A stretch of DNA of 64,000 nucleotides from a virus: IMG/VR virus record IMGVR_UViG_3300034139_000007, positions 16,821-80,820 of that record; one strand, written 5' to 3'. The notes beneath the pieces were generated by a model that was not told where the DNA came from, searched no databases, and was given only the letters and a program-made list of their open reading frames with translations. Both the position numbers and the translations under genes were made by a program. This document shows, piece after piece, positions 46,706 to 54,599 of the stretch; position 1 is the stretch's first letter; every line of letters begins with the position of its first letter.

Positions 46706-46718
46706 TATCTAGTGGATA
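46706..46718. promoter_or_regulatory. Motif A dyad operator, copy 6
   Basis: TATCTAGTGGATA, 20 bp upstream of the 207-aa gene. It is close to the AT-rich block at 46.83-46.88 kb. Confidence 0.6.
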
Positions 46719-46830
46719 AAATAGGGCTTGCCAGTCTCTGCGAACGGGACCAGGCTGCGCCTTGGGCGGCCCGGCGAAACAACAGGATTTCCAGGCTGGA
46801 GGTTTCCATAACAGGATCGACCGTCCATTT

Positions 46831-46882
46831 ACTATTCTATCTTATATTCTTTTCTATAGATAAAAAATTTTAAGAGAATAGT
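46831..46882. other. AT-rich block with inverted repeat (candidate promoter or origin element)
   Basis: Only 8 of 50 bases at 46831-46880 are G or C in an otherwise GC-rich genome. The block is bounded by ACTATTCT (46831-46838) and its complement AGAATAGT (46875-46882). It lies in the 241-bp non-coding gap 46687-46927, which also holds motif A copy 6. The rest of the gap shows nothing recognisable. Confidence 0.55.
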
Positions 46883-46927
46883 GTTTCGGCTTTTTATTCC
46901 GTTTGGAAACCCCCGCTCTCAGGCGCT

Positions 46928-47413
46928 TTACGCCGCACCCCGGCCCAAGAGCCTCGCACGGACCTCTTCACGCGACAAAATCGGCCCCGGACGACGACGC
47001 ACTACCGGCACCGCGTCGACGCGCTCCAGCTCCAGCACCACGTCGCGCACGTCGTAATCGCTAGCCTCGCACAGACGATGGACCTCATCCCAGGCCATAT
47101 CGACCGTGGGAGCGGAGATCGTCCAGAACCGAACCCCGCGTGCCTTGACCACGTAACGATCCCCACCCGCGAGCTGCGGCAGGCAAGTCGCGGGCGGGGC
47201 ACGCGGGGTGTCATCTATGAACACCTTGGGTGGCTTGCACCAGACGAGGGCTACTGTGTCGAACACCAGATCGTTCGTACCTAGCAGCTGCTGGCCGGCA
47301 CCGGGCAGGCCCAGATCCTGCGACGCGGGGATTTGCTGGCGACCGACCACGGCACCGACGTCATCGGTGCTGGTGGTCTTCACGGCGTCGAGGCCGAAGC
47401 GGGATTTTAACAT
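46928..47413 (-). CDS. Hypothetical protein (161 aa), start codon inside motif B
   Basis: ATG in the centre of TTTAACATGTTAAA (copy 9). Begins MLKSRFGLDAVKTTSTDDVGA; contains WCKPPKVFIDDTPRAPPATCLPQLAGGDRYVVKARGVRFWTIS and an Arg-rich end (VVRRRPGPILSREEVRARLLG). The last gene before the AT-rich block. Family unknown. Confidence 0.7.
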   Translation of the reverse strand: MLKSRFGLDAVKTTSTDDVGAVVGRQQIPASQDLGLPGAGQQLLGTNDLVFDTVALVWCKPPKVFIDDTPRAPPATCLPQLAGGDRYVVKARGVRFWTISAPTVDMAWDEVHRLCEASDYDVRDVVLELERVDAVPVVRRRPGPILSREEVRARLLGRGAA

Positions 47414-47419
47414 GTTAAA
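47406..47419. promoter_or_regulatory. Motif B variant with central ATG, copy 9
   Basis: TTTAACATGTTAAA, containing the ATG of the 161-aa gene and overlapping the stop of the 77-aa membrane gene. Confidence 0.6.
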
Positions 47420-47648
47420 AACTCCAGTGAATGAGGATGCCGCACAGGCACAGAACCATGGCGGGGATGGCGATGGCCGCGACCGCGTCCTGGATGGCTG
47501 CGTCGCGCTGGAAACGGTAGGCTGCACTCTTGAACCGGTCGCGGGCCTCGAAAAGACAGACCAGACCCAGGATGATGGTCAGTAGGGCCAGGCCCGCGCC
47601 GCCGAAGCGGGCGAACATTTGGGCCAGGACCAAGATTTCAGAACTCAT
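47415..47648 (-). CDS. Small membrane protein, two predicted helices (77 aa)
   Basis: ATG at 47648. Hydrophobic segments GAGLALLTIILGLVCLF and AAIAIPAMVLCLCGILIHW separated by a basic loop (EARDRFKSAAYRFQRDA). Behind motif B copy 10 and the double hairpin. A membrane role in exclusion or lysis control is possible. Confidence 0.68.
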   Translation of the reverse strand: MSSEILVLAQMFARFGGAGLALLTIILGLVCLFEARDRFKSAAYRFQRDAAIQDAVAAIAIPAMVLCLCGILIHWSF

Positions 47649-47660
47649 CGGCTTCGCCTT

Positions 47661-47673
47661 TTTAACCGTTAAA
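47661..47673. promoter_or_regulatory. Motif B dyad, copy 10
   Basis: TTTAACCGTTAAA, 12 bp before the ATG of the 77-aa membrane protein and right after the double hairpin (- direction). Confidence 0.72.
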
Positions 47674-47679
47674 GTGGAA

Positions 47680-47752
47680 GGGGCTCTTGTCGCACGCGCG
47701 TAACGCGCACAGGCGTGCGACAAGAGCCCCTTGGTGCTTTCGCACCAAGGGG
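47680..47752 (-). terminator. Tandem hairpins sharing four bases
   Basis: One 18-bp perfect stem (47680-47697 with 47713-47730) and one 11-bp perfect stem (47727-47737 with 47742-47752) share CCCC at 47727-47730, so both full stems cannot form together. They lie between motif B copies 10 and 11. Strong terminator or switch-like attenuator. Confidence 0.78.
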
Positions 47753-47766
47753 TCAGGGGAGGGGAC

Positions 47767-47779
47767 TTTAACCGTTAAA
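47767..47779. promoter_or_regulatory. Motif B dyad, copy 11
   Basis: TTTAACCGTTAAA on the + strand, directly after the stop of the 213-aa gene. Unlike the others, its flanks (ACTTTAACC) read in the opposite orientation. Confidence 0.65.
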
Positions 47780-48421
47780 TCAGGCGGCGATGGCCTCCTG
47801 CGACGGGGCGGCGCGGGCCGTCAGGCCCTTGTCCAGCATGGCGAACAGGGTTTCCAGCGCCTGCGTCGCTTCCGGCGATGCGTTGTCCAGCAACGCGGCG
47901 ATGGCCTTGGAAGCCGTGGTCTGGCAATCCAGAACCGGGTTATAGTCCGGGTTCAGGACAGTCAGGCCCGCCTCGTCGTCGCCCTCCTCGCGGATATTGT
48001 CCGTCTTGGCCTGCTCTTGCTCAATGGCCGTGGTCGCCTTGCCGGCCTTTTGTTCCTCAATCCACTTGCGGGGATTGATCGACGCCGCATAGGCGGTCAC
48101 GGCGGCGTCAAACTCTTCCGGCGTCATGGCTTCCGGCGAGGGGATGGCCTTGCGGGCATTGGCAAGGTTCGCGTCATCCTTGAAGAAGGTGTTAGCGCGG
48201 GACTTGTGCACGGCGGCGACGCCGCCACCCTTGGATTGAGGGACCTTTTCGCCGACAAGTGTCGACACGGCTTTGAGCGAGAGGGTCGGGTCGGCGACGA
48301 TGAAGGCGACGAACAGAGCCGTCATCGTCGAGGCGACTTTGCCCGTCGCCTTTTCGGCTTTGGAAGCCGCGTCGCGGGCGGCATGAACGGCGGAGGCGGT
48401 ATGCGTTTGAACGTTGAACAT
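47780..48421 (-). CDS. Hypothetical protein (213 aa)
   Basis: ATG at 48421 has GAAAGGG upstream; an upstream in-frame TTG would translate that site. The N-terminal region is helical and Ala-rich (SAVHAARDAASKAEKATGKVASTMTALFVAFIVAD), perhaps one membrane-associated helix. The middle is charged (EEQKAGKATTAIEQEQAKTDNIREEGDDEAGL). First gene behind motif B copy 12; it is isolated by hairpins, suggesting high independent expression. Unknown role. Confidence 0.7.
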   Translation of the reverse strand: MFNVQTHTASAVHAARDAASKAEKATGKVASTMTALFVAFIVADPTLSLKAVSTLVGEKVPQSKGGGVAAVHKSRANTFFKDDANLANARKAIPSPEAMTPEEFDAAVTAYAASINPRKWIEEQKAGKATTAIEQEQAKTDNIREEGDDEAGLTVLNPDYNPVLDCQTTASKAIAALLDNASPEATQALETLFAMLDKGLTARAAPSQEAIAA

Positions 48422-48450
48422 TGTGTGCCCTTTCAAGGCGAAGGTTGAAG

Positions 48451-48463
48451 TTTAACCGTTAAA
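48451..48463. promoter_or_regulatory. Motif B dyad, copy 12
   Basis: TTTAACCGTTAAA, 29 bp upstream of the 213-aa gene. It marks the right boundary of the motif B region. Confidence 0.7.
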
Positions 48464-48504
48464 GTTTGGGAGTAAGTTGCAAGTCATAAGGGTGGTCACT
48501 CGCC

Positions 48505-48517
48505 GACCTACTGGGTC
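48505..48517. promoter_or_regulatory. Weak motif A-like dyad
   Basis: GACCTACTGGGTC keeps the CTACTGG core and has its own perfect dyad (GACC/GGTC), but differs from the other copies in the arms. Confidence 0.35.
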
Positions 48518-48754
48518 AGCACCTGTCACGCGCGCGGGGCGCGTGAACCCTCTTCATGTATGGCCTTGCTTCCGTCTCCTTCTCTTCATCCGATAACTAA
48601 GAATACCCTATCCTACCATGCAGAGGGGGTGCAGCACGAAGGTGTACACCCTCTCTGGTCAGTGGTGGCGTGGGGAGAGATGCGACCATCCGAGAAACAC
48701 TCCCGGAAAAAATCCGCAGAAAAAGCACTAGTAACGTACAAAAGGCATAGAAAA

Positions 48755-48780
48755 AGCCCCGATCCAGGAGGATCGGGGCT
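48755..48780 (-). terminator. Rho-independent terminator of the primase operon
   Basis: AGCCCCGATCC and GGATCGGGGCT form an 11-bp stem with a 4-nt loop, followed on the - strand by TTTTTCT. Confidence 0.92.
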
Positions 48781-48803
48781 CATTCCGTTCAGTTTTCGGT
48801 CGA

Positions 48804-49400
48804 TCAGCGGCCCAAGTAGGCCAGAACCGTCCCATCCCACCCTCGACGCGCGATCCAACGACGCTCCCGGCTGGTCTGGTCCGGTTCCAGGGTGATGTCC
48901 GACATCGGCACCCCGGTCAGACCCGCGAGCCGGAAACGCTGGTCGTCACACCACTTGGCGTCCTCGACAGCCGCGGCCTGCACGGCGAGACCGGCCCCAA
49001 CACCCAAACCGGCCATCCGAGCGCCCGCCGGGATGATGTATTCGCCGTCACGGAGCGGCTCGCGAACCAGACCGCCGTCGGCGAACATCCGCTCTAGGTC
49101 ACGACGCGACTGATCCGCCGATTTCTGCATCGACGTCGCGGCGTACTGGAACGCCCGCGACGCCGCGCGCATCTGATCCGCCGCCGAGGGTGCCCTACGC
49201 ATGCAGACCCGCGCAGCGCGGTCGGCCTCCACGTCGGAGCAGCCCAGCCAGATCCAATAGTCCTTCCACCGAAGCTCCAGATACTTGGCCTGGACCTGAC
49301 GGTCGGTGTCCTCGACGAAGGTCGTGATGACGCTGTTCGGCACCGACGCCCCCGCCGGCCCCAAGATCGCCGCCCGGATCTTCTCAATCAGCTTTCGCAT
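48804..49400 (-). CDS. Hypothetical protein (198 aa)
   Basis: Helical N-terminus (RKLIEKIRAAILGPAGA), a Trp-rich KYLELRWKDYWIWLG segment, long helix (RRAPSAADQMRAASRAFQYAATSMQKSADQSRRDLERM), then a Gly/Ala patch. Last gene of the primase operon, before a strong terminator. No family recognised. Confidence 0.7.
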   Translation of the reverse strand: MRKLIEKIRAAILGPAGASVPNSVITTFVEDTDRQVQAKYLELRWKDYWIWLGCSDVEADRAARVCMRRAPSAADQMRAASRAFQYAATSMQKSADQSRRDLERMFADGGLVREPLRDGEYIIPAGARMAGLGVGAGLAVQAAAVEDAKWCDDQRFRLAGLTGVPMSDITLEPDQTSRERRWIARRGWDGTVLAYLGR

Positions 49401-49573
49401 TCCGTCACCCTCAGAGCATCCACGCCCGTTTCCGTCGCGACAGCCGTCGCCTCATATTCGGATGGGAACCGCGTTGCCGCAGCCTCATCCGTGGTCCAGG
49501 TCCACGCCATGCCGTGCCCCATCAGGTACTTGGGGTCCGCTAGTGGCCCCCTCTCGATAATCCAGTCGTTCAT
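49388..49573 (-). CDS. Small hypothetical protein (61 aa)
   Basis: WIIERGPLADPKYLMGHGMAWTWTTDEAAATRFPSEYEAT resembles short phage proteins with a W-T-x-D-x-x-x-A-T-R-F motif, of unknown function. Overlaps the 198-aa gene by 13 bp. Confidence 0.68.
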   Translation of the reverse strand: MNDWIIERGPLADPKYLMGHGMAWTWTTDEAAATRFPSEYEATAVATETGVDALRVTECES

Positions 49574-49632
49574 GCCATCTCCTCACTCTCGGTGCTGGTC
49601 AGGATCATCGCCCACAGCCAGCCCCATTCCAT
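49570..49632 (-). CDS. Possible 20-aa mini-gene
   Basis: An ATG at 49632 reads MEWGWLWAMILTSTESEEMA and its TGA overlaps the next ATG. It fills the gap between the primase stop and the 61-aa gene. The tidy overlap is the only support; it may instead be non-coding. Confidence 0.3.
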   Translation of the reverse strand: MEWGWLWAMILTSTESEEMA

Positions 49633-49643
49633 CAGATCGATCT

Positions 49644-52079
49644 CTACTTCTTCGGCCCGTCGCGCCTCGCAATCGTGAGCCCGTCGTAGAACGCGACCTC
49701 CCCCATAGGGGAAGGCTCGATCACTGACCGGAAGCCGATCTCGCTCTGCAACTCCTGCATGATGAGCCTGAACCGCTTCAAAGCGACAGGCGAGGCATTG
49801 GCCTGAACCCTGCAAAATGCGTAGTACAGACCATACAGCTCCTGCTCGGAGGTGCGGGGCAAGCAATCCACGTTGCCCGTCGGTGCGTGGACCTGAACCC
49901 CGCCGGACATCAAGAAATGGCGCACGCTGTTGTTCTGCGATGCAACCTCGGAGATCAGGTGGGCGTGCGACGCGGGCAGGGTGTACTCCTGCCGCCTCAT
50001 CAGGTCCTCGATAGCCGGAACCACCCAGGCCGCGATGGCCTCCTGCTCCTCGGCCAGGATCAGCTGGGCCAGCCCGATGATCTTCTGCCCGTCCGACACC
50101 TGGTTGGTGAAGTGCAGGAAGAGCCAGCGCCGGTTGAAGCCCGCCGACGTGTCCCTGGTGCGCGGAAGGTGGTTCGAAGCGAACCAGTGGGCGCACAGGG
50201 GGCGGAACTTGAAGATGTCACGGCCCTTGAACTGGCCGTTAAGCTCCTCGCCCTCGACGATGGACTTGAACCGGTCGCCCGAGATCAGCTCCTTCTCCGA
50301 CAGCTCGCCGCAGAAGTTCAGCAGCTTGCCGTGCATCTGGGTCGGCAGGAACTTGTCGGCCCAGTCGTGCGGCGGCACCGAACACACGGCCTCGTCCGGG
50401 ATCATGCCCTGGACGATGTCCTTGACCGTCGACTTGCCGGTCTTGGGCGGGCCGAACAGGCAGATCGCCCGCGAGAAGCGGGGTGCCATGGCGAAGAGGG
50501 TCGAGGCCAGGGCCTCACGGAAGGCCTGGACCTTGTCGGTGTAGTCGGGGTCCTGACCCCAGGCCTGATCCAGCAGCGCGAGCAGACGAAGCGGCGCACC
50601 TTCGTTCGGAACATAGCGGTACGGCAGGACGTAGCGAGCGCCGAAGCACGGGTCATGATCGACCAGCTCCATGTCCAGCGTCAGATAGCCGTTGGCGAAG
50701 TTGATACCGGTCGTGTCCCAGGTCTTCAGACCGCGGGGCACCAGGTGCGACACGACCTGGAGGATGCCCCGGTGGTCGTTGTGCTTGCGGGCCGCCTGGA
50801 GCGCCCCGAACTCCTCGGCCAGGACCTTGAGCAGTTCGCTCTCGGTCATCTGACGCCAGTGCGACCCGGCCCACTGGAAGAAGTGCGAGCCGTCGAACCG
50901 CAGCTCGCCGTACCGCTCGATCTCCTTGATCAGCGCCTTGGCCACCTCCGTGTGGTCGGCCCCCGTCATCGACGAGCCCTTCAGCTCCTTGATGCGCTTG
51001 CGCATGGCGGCCATCGTCAGCAGGCGGCTGTTGCCGTTGTAGATGAACTGCAGGATGATGTCGCACTGCAGGTCGCCCATGTGCTGCGACTTGGCCAGGC
51101 GGACCAGCACCTCGTCAACGACCGCAGCCCGGCTGGCCTGCTTGTCACGCGGGATCTCGGTGAACTTGTCGGTCAGGTGGGTCAGATACTCCTCGACCGT
51201 CCATTCCTCGACCTCGTCGCCGAAGTACTTCTTGCACTCCAGGATCTCGTCGTCGCCCAGACCCAGCGACCACCCCTCGGGCAGCACCTTGCCGTGCTCC
51301 ATGATGTCCCGGCGGACGAACTCCATCACCTTCTCGCGCGCCTTGGCGGGGTCCATCGGATCGCCGACGACATTCTCGGTGAACCCGACCACCCACGCCT
51401 CGGCCTCATTCAGGCCTTCGCACAGCGTGCGCTCGCCCTTCAGGATGCCGCGCGCCAGCAGGCCGGCCATGGCGGTCAGCGCACTGTCGCGGCCACCCGC
51501 CGGAACCCACTTCGTCACCTGCACCGACCCGCGCGACGACAGCTTGATGCCCGCGTCGATCAGGGCCTGGCGCAGCTGGACTTCGAAGTCGCGCGGCAGG
51601 GGGTGGATCTTGTCCAGGACGTCGATCAGCTCGCAGTTGGCCGTATAGGGGCGCTGCGTGTCGGGGTGGATCGACGGCGGCAGCACGATCTGCGTCCCGC
51701 GAGACAGGATCTCGCAGATGACCGCGCCATCCTCACCCTTGATCCGGGTCGTGCGCTCCTCGTTGTACTTGAAGACCCGAACCGAGCCCTTCTTGCCGAC
51801 GCGCGTCCAGGGCGACGGCGGCAGCAACAGGTCCAGCACCCGGGCGACACGCGGGTCGTCGCTGTCGAGGTCGAGTGCAACCAGGCCGGACTTGGGTCCG
51901 AGTGGGAGACCGATGTTCCCATCCGGGTACATCGACAGCCACGTCTCCATGGTGTTCTCGTCCGGCATGGCCAGACCGTAGGCCTGCCACGCATTTGGAG
52001 CGGGCATCTTCTGCTTCGGCTTCAACGGGATCGCTGGAAGACCGACGGCCCAGTACGCTGGGGCGGTTTGACTAAACAT
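49644..52079 (-). CDS. Bifunctional primase-polymerase / SF3 (D5-like) helicase
   Basis: 811 aa. N-terminal prim-pol-like domain: IGLPLGPKSGLVALDLDSDDP (metal-binding DxD) and RGTQIVLPPSIHPDTQRPY. The middle is the D5_N-type region. The C-terminal SF3 helicase has Walker A LFGPPKTGKSTVK, followed by FCGELSEKEL (Walker B region) and ASNHLPRTRDTSAGFNRRWLF (motif C/sensor). It primes and unwinds DNA at the fork ahead of the family A polymerase. Separate operon from the polymerase. Confidence 0.93.
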   Translation of the reverse strand: MFSQTAPAYWAVGLPAIPLKPKQKMPAPNAWQAYGLAMPDENTMETWLSMYPDGNIGLPLGPKSGLVALDLDSDDPRVARVLDLLLPPSPWTRVGKKGSVRVFKYNEERTTRIKGEDGAVICEILSRGTQIVLPPSIHPDTQRPYTANCELIDVLDKIHPLPRDFEVQLRQALIDAGIKLSSRGSVQVTKWVPAGGRDSALTAMAGLLARGILKGERTLCEGLNEAEAWVVGFTENVVGDPMDPAKAREKVMEFVRRDIMEHGKVLPEGWSLGLGDDEILECKKYFGDEVEEWTVEEYLTHLTDKFTEIPRDKQASRAAVVDEVLVRLAKSQHMGDLQCDIILQFIYNGNSRLLTMAAMRKRIKELKGSSMTGADHTEVAKALIKEIERYGELRFDGSHFFQWAGSHWRQMTESELLKVLAEEFGALQAARKHNDHRGILQVVSHLVPRGLKTWDTTGINFANGYLTLDMELVDHDPCFGARYVLPYRYVPNEGAPLRLLALLDQAWGQDPDYTDKVQAFREALASTLFAMAPRFSRAICLFGPPKTGKSTVKDIVQGMIPDEAVCSVPPHDWADKFLPTQMHGKLLNFCGELSEKELISGDRFKSIVEGEELNGQFKGRDIFKFRPLCAHWFASNHLPRTRDTSAGFNRRWLFLHFTNQVSDGQKIIGLAQLILAEEQEAIAAWVVPAIEDLMRRQEYTLPASHAHLISEVASQNNSVRHFLMSGGVQVHAPTGNVDCLPRTSEQELYGLYYAFCRVQANASPVALKRFRLIMQELQSEIGFRSVIEPSPMGEVAFYDGLTIARRDGPKK

Positions 52080-52551
52080 CGAGGAAGCCTTCGAGCTTGG
52101 AGATGAACTGGGTGCGTTGGGCGGGGGTCATGAACTCCTCCAGTGCCTCGACCACGCTGCGCTGCATCTTGGCGGCGTTGCGGATGTTGTGGCGGCGGGC
52201 CTGGAGGTCGACGAGCTTGGTCAGCAGGTCCTGGGCGGTCTTCAGGAAGGACATCTTGTCCTTCATGTCAGACCCCGTGTAGGTCGACATGTCCTTCTTC
52301 ACCGTCAGGTAGATCTCGGCGATTTCGAGATCGAGGGCGTCTTCACCGGCATCGACGAGCTTCTGCGCCGCGCCGGTGCCCGTATCGACGCTCATGTCGC
52401 CCGCGAGGCGGCGCAGCATGGCCTTGATCTGGGGTGGATAGGGACATTCGGCGTCGTCCAGGAAGCCCGGATTGCTCTGGAGCTGGATCTCGATGGCGCG
52501 GAATGGGGTGAGGGTGGCCTCGGTCAGAGGCGGGTAATGCGGTTTGGTCAT
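52072..52551 (-). CDS. Hypothetical helical protein next to terminase (159 aa)
   Basis: Mostly helical: LDLEIAEIYLTVKKDMSTYTGSDMKDKMSFLKTAQDLLTKLVDLQARRHNIRNAAKMQRSVVEALEEFMTPAQRTQFISKLEGF. Translationally coupled to the primase (8-bp overlap) but only ~130 bp from the start of the packaging module on the other strand. It could be a small terminase-like DNA-binding subunit or a helicase-loading factor; neither is proven. Confidence 0.6.
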   Translation of the reverse strand: MTKPHYPPLTEATLTPFRAIEIQLQSNPGFLDDAECPYPPQIKAMLRRLAGDMSVDTGTGAAQKLVDAGEDALDLEIAEIYLTVKKDMSTYTGSDMKDKMSFLKTAQDLLTKLVDLQARRHNIRNAAKMQRSVVEALEEFMTPAQRTQFISKLEGFLDV

Positions 52552-52684
52552 GGGTCTCTCCTACTTTCCATAACAGACTGTAGTCAACTATTGCTCTGCG
52601 CGAGAAATCATACATCCATGGATGTTTTCTTCTATGGAAGATCCAGGACTTGTTCGCCTCGTCATTTTCAGGCAGTCACGCAGC
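52552..52684. promoter_or_regulatory. Divergent intergenic region between replication and packaging modules
   Basis: The ~130-bp gap between oppositely transcribed modules must hold promoters for both. It contains a small palindrome GACTGTAGTC and ATCCATGGAT but no copy of motif A or B. Confidence 0.45.
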
Positions 52685-52879
52685 ATGCCCAACCTCTCCG
52701 AAATCGGCAGCTACACCCTGATCGCCGTGGCGCTGGTCGCCTTCATGGTCCTCGCCCCCGTGATCGGCGTCGTCCTGGGTTTCCTGATCGGTCTGTTCGT
52801 CACGTCGAGCCTGGCCTACAACCTCGGCACCACGGTCTGGGACGCCCTCGTGTCCTGGGTGCGCCGACGCCGTGCGTAA
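52685..52879 (+). CDS. Small membrane protein (64 aa)
   Basis: From the ATG at 52685 (an ATG at 52622 lacks a ribosome-binding site). A long hydrophobic stretch (YTLIAVALVAFMVLAPVIGVVLGFLIGLFVTSSLAY) forms one or two helices, and a basic end (WVRRRRA) follows. Its TAA overlaps the terminase GTG. A membrane protein heading the packaging operon is unusual. Confidence 0.68.
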   Translation: MPNLSEIGSYTLIAVALVAFMVLAPVIGVVLGFLIGLFVTSSLAYNLGTTVWDALVSWVRRRRA

Positions 52880-54599
52880 CCCGCTCCTCCAGCAGTTCAT
52901 CGAAGACCTGAAGACGCGGTACCCCACCGACGGCGTCAACATGAGCTGGTCGGAGTGGCTGGCCCTGAACACCAAGCTCAATGGCCGCCCCTTCGGCTAC
53001 GAGGGGTTCGAGTTCCAGCGTCAGATCATCGACGACATGCACCCCGATATGCACGTCATCAAGCCGTCTCAGGTCGGGATGACCGAGGTGCAGATCCGCA
53101 AGTTCCTCGCGTTCCTGACCCGTAACCGGGGGACGTCGGGCATCTTCTCCTTCCCCGACGAGAAGATGTTCAAGAAGAACTCCAAGACTCGCATCCGACC
53201 CGTGATCCGCCAGCCGGTCTTCAACTCGACCGGCATCGACGACGAGAAGCCCACCCGGGCCATGAACCTGTACGAGATCAACGGCTCGTTCGCCCACATC
53301 ATGGGGATGACCGAGGGCGACGCGACCTCAACCCCCGCCGACATCCTGTTCCACGATGAGGTGGACCTGTCGGACATGACGATGATCGGCCTCTACCAGT
53401 CGCGCCTGCAGAACTCGCCCTGGCGGATCACCCAGTCGTTCTCGACCCCGACCTTCCCCGGCTTCGGCATCGACGCGGGCTACAAGGCCTCGGACATGCA
53501 CGAGTACATGGTCAAGTGCGCCTGCTGCGGCCACTGGCAGGTGCCCGTGTTCGACATGCGGTTCCTGAACCTGCCGGGTTACGGGGGCGAAGGCGAGCTG
53601 GTGGACCTGGACGCCGACCACGGGATCGACCTGGAGGCCAGCTTCTTCAAGTGCGAGCGGTGCTCCAGTCGACTGGACCTGCGCGACCCTGCGCTACGGG
53701 AATGGGTGGCCGAGCGCCCCACGCGCGACGCCCGCGGCTACCGCATCCGGCCCACGTCCAGCTACAAGCTCGACCCCGCCTACATCATCCGTCAGCTCAT
53801 CAAGATGAAGCGGCTGGACCAGCTGAAGGGCTGGCACAACACCGTCCTGGGCGAGACCTATAATGACGGCAACTCCAAGCTGGAGCCGGAGGCGGTCAAG
53901 CGGCTGATGAAGTCGCCGGGCGTCCCGGAGGTCGGCAGTCTGGTGCCTTGCGTGCTGGCGTCTGACATGGGCCGCACCTGCCACCTCACCGTGGGCCGCG
54001 CCGGACAGGGGGCGGTCAACCCCTTCCTCTTCGAGACCGTTCCGTCGGACCAGATCAAGCAGCGCATCCACGAGCTGCGCCAGAAGTACAACATCGTGGC
54101 CGGCGCGGTGGACCGACACCCCTATACGACCACCGCCGAAGAGATCCGTAACGAGACCAACGGCGTGATCCTGCCGGTCGAATATCGCGGCGCGGAACAC
54201 ATCCGGTTGGTCAAGGACGAGTACGGTGCCCTGGACTACATCCAGATCAACCGTACCAAGGCCATCGACGACGTCGTGAAGCTGGTCCAGCGCCAGGGCT
54301 TCGAGATGACCGGCTATGGGTCGCTGCAGACCGTGGTTGTCGAGCACTTCTGCGACATGGTCCGCATCGAGCTACCCGAGAAGCTGGCCACCTGGGAGAA
54401 GACCACCGGCCAGGACCACTTCATGCACAGCCAGGTGCTGTTGCAGGCTTCCACCAAAATCCGCCACATCATCCAGATGACAGAGCAGGGCGATCCGCCC
54501 AAGAGACAGCTAGGCCTCATTGGCGTCCCGTCGCCGAGGTCCGCGTCCAAGCCTCAACTCGGCGACCCAAAGCGCAAGATCCCTGAGAGGCTCATCTGA
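52872..54599 (+). CDS. Terminase large subunit (GpA-like)
   Basis: 575 aa from a GTG overlapping the previous stop. ATPase: KPSQVGMTEVQ is the deviant Walker A of lambda GpA-type terminases, ADILFHDEVD the Walker B with catalytic Glu, FSTPTFPGFG a coupling motif. Two CxxC pairs (CACCGHW; CERCSS) form the zinc-binding insert of this family. C-terminal nuclease region begins LASDMGRTCHLTVG. The motor packages DNA into proheads; the GpA type suggests cos-like or related cutting, but this was not tested. Confidence 0.95.
   Translation: MRNPLLQQFIEDLKTRYPTDGVNMSWSEWLALNTKLNGRPFGYEGFEFQRQIIDDMHPDMHVIKPSQVGMTEVQIRKFLAFLTRNRGTSGIFSFPDEKMFKKNSKTRIRPVIRQPVFNSTGIDDEKPTRAMNLYEINGSFAHIMGMTEGDATSTPADILFHDEVDLSDMTMIGLYQSRLQNSPWRITQSFSTPTFPGFGIDAGYKASDMHEYMVKCACCGHWQVPVFDMRFLNLPGYGGEGELVDLDADHGIDLEASFFKCERCSSRLDLRDPALREWVAERPTRDARGYRIRPTSSYKLDPAYIIRQLIKMKRLDQLKGWHNTVLGETYNDGNSKLEPEAVKRLMKSPGVPEVGSLVPCVLASDMGRTCHLTVGRAGQGAVNPFLFETVPSDQIKQRIHELRQKYNIVAGAVDRHPYTTTAEEIRNETNGVILPVEYRGAEHIRLVKDEYGALDYIQINRTKAIDDVVKLVQRQGFEMTGYGSLQTVVVEHFCDMVRIELPEKLATWEKTTGQDHFMHSQVLLQASTKIRHIIQMTEQGDPPKRQLGLIGVPSPRSASKPQLGDPKRKIPERLI

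Larger units (their letters stand above)
48422..48754. other. Non-coding regulatory gap (~330 bp)
   Basis: Contains motif B copy 12, a weak motif A copy (GACCTACTGGGTC, 48505-48517) and a small GC hairpin (CACGCGC/GCGCGTG near 48528-48545). No convincing coding frame; a possible + frame from 48560 has poor start context and no recognisable product. Confidence 0.6.

Noticed and set aside
29401-48463. Motif B as host CtrA binding sites
   Set aside because: CtrA sites are TTAA-N7-TTAA. All copies here have TTAA-N3-TTAA or a palindrome with N4, so the match would need a different protein.
48560-48895. Possible + strand gene in the 48.4-48.8 kb gap
   Set aside because: It reads through the terminator and into the antisense of the 198-aa gene, with no good ribosome-binding site and no recognisable product.
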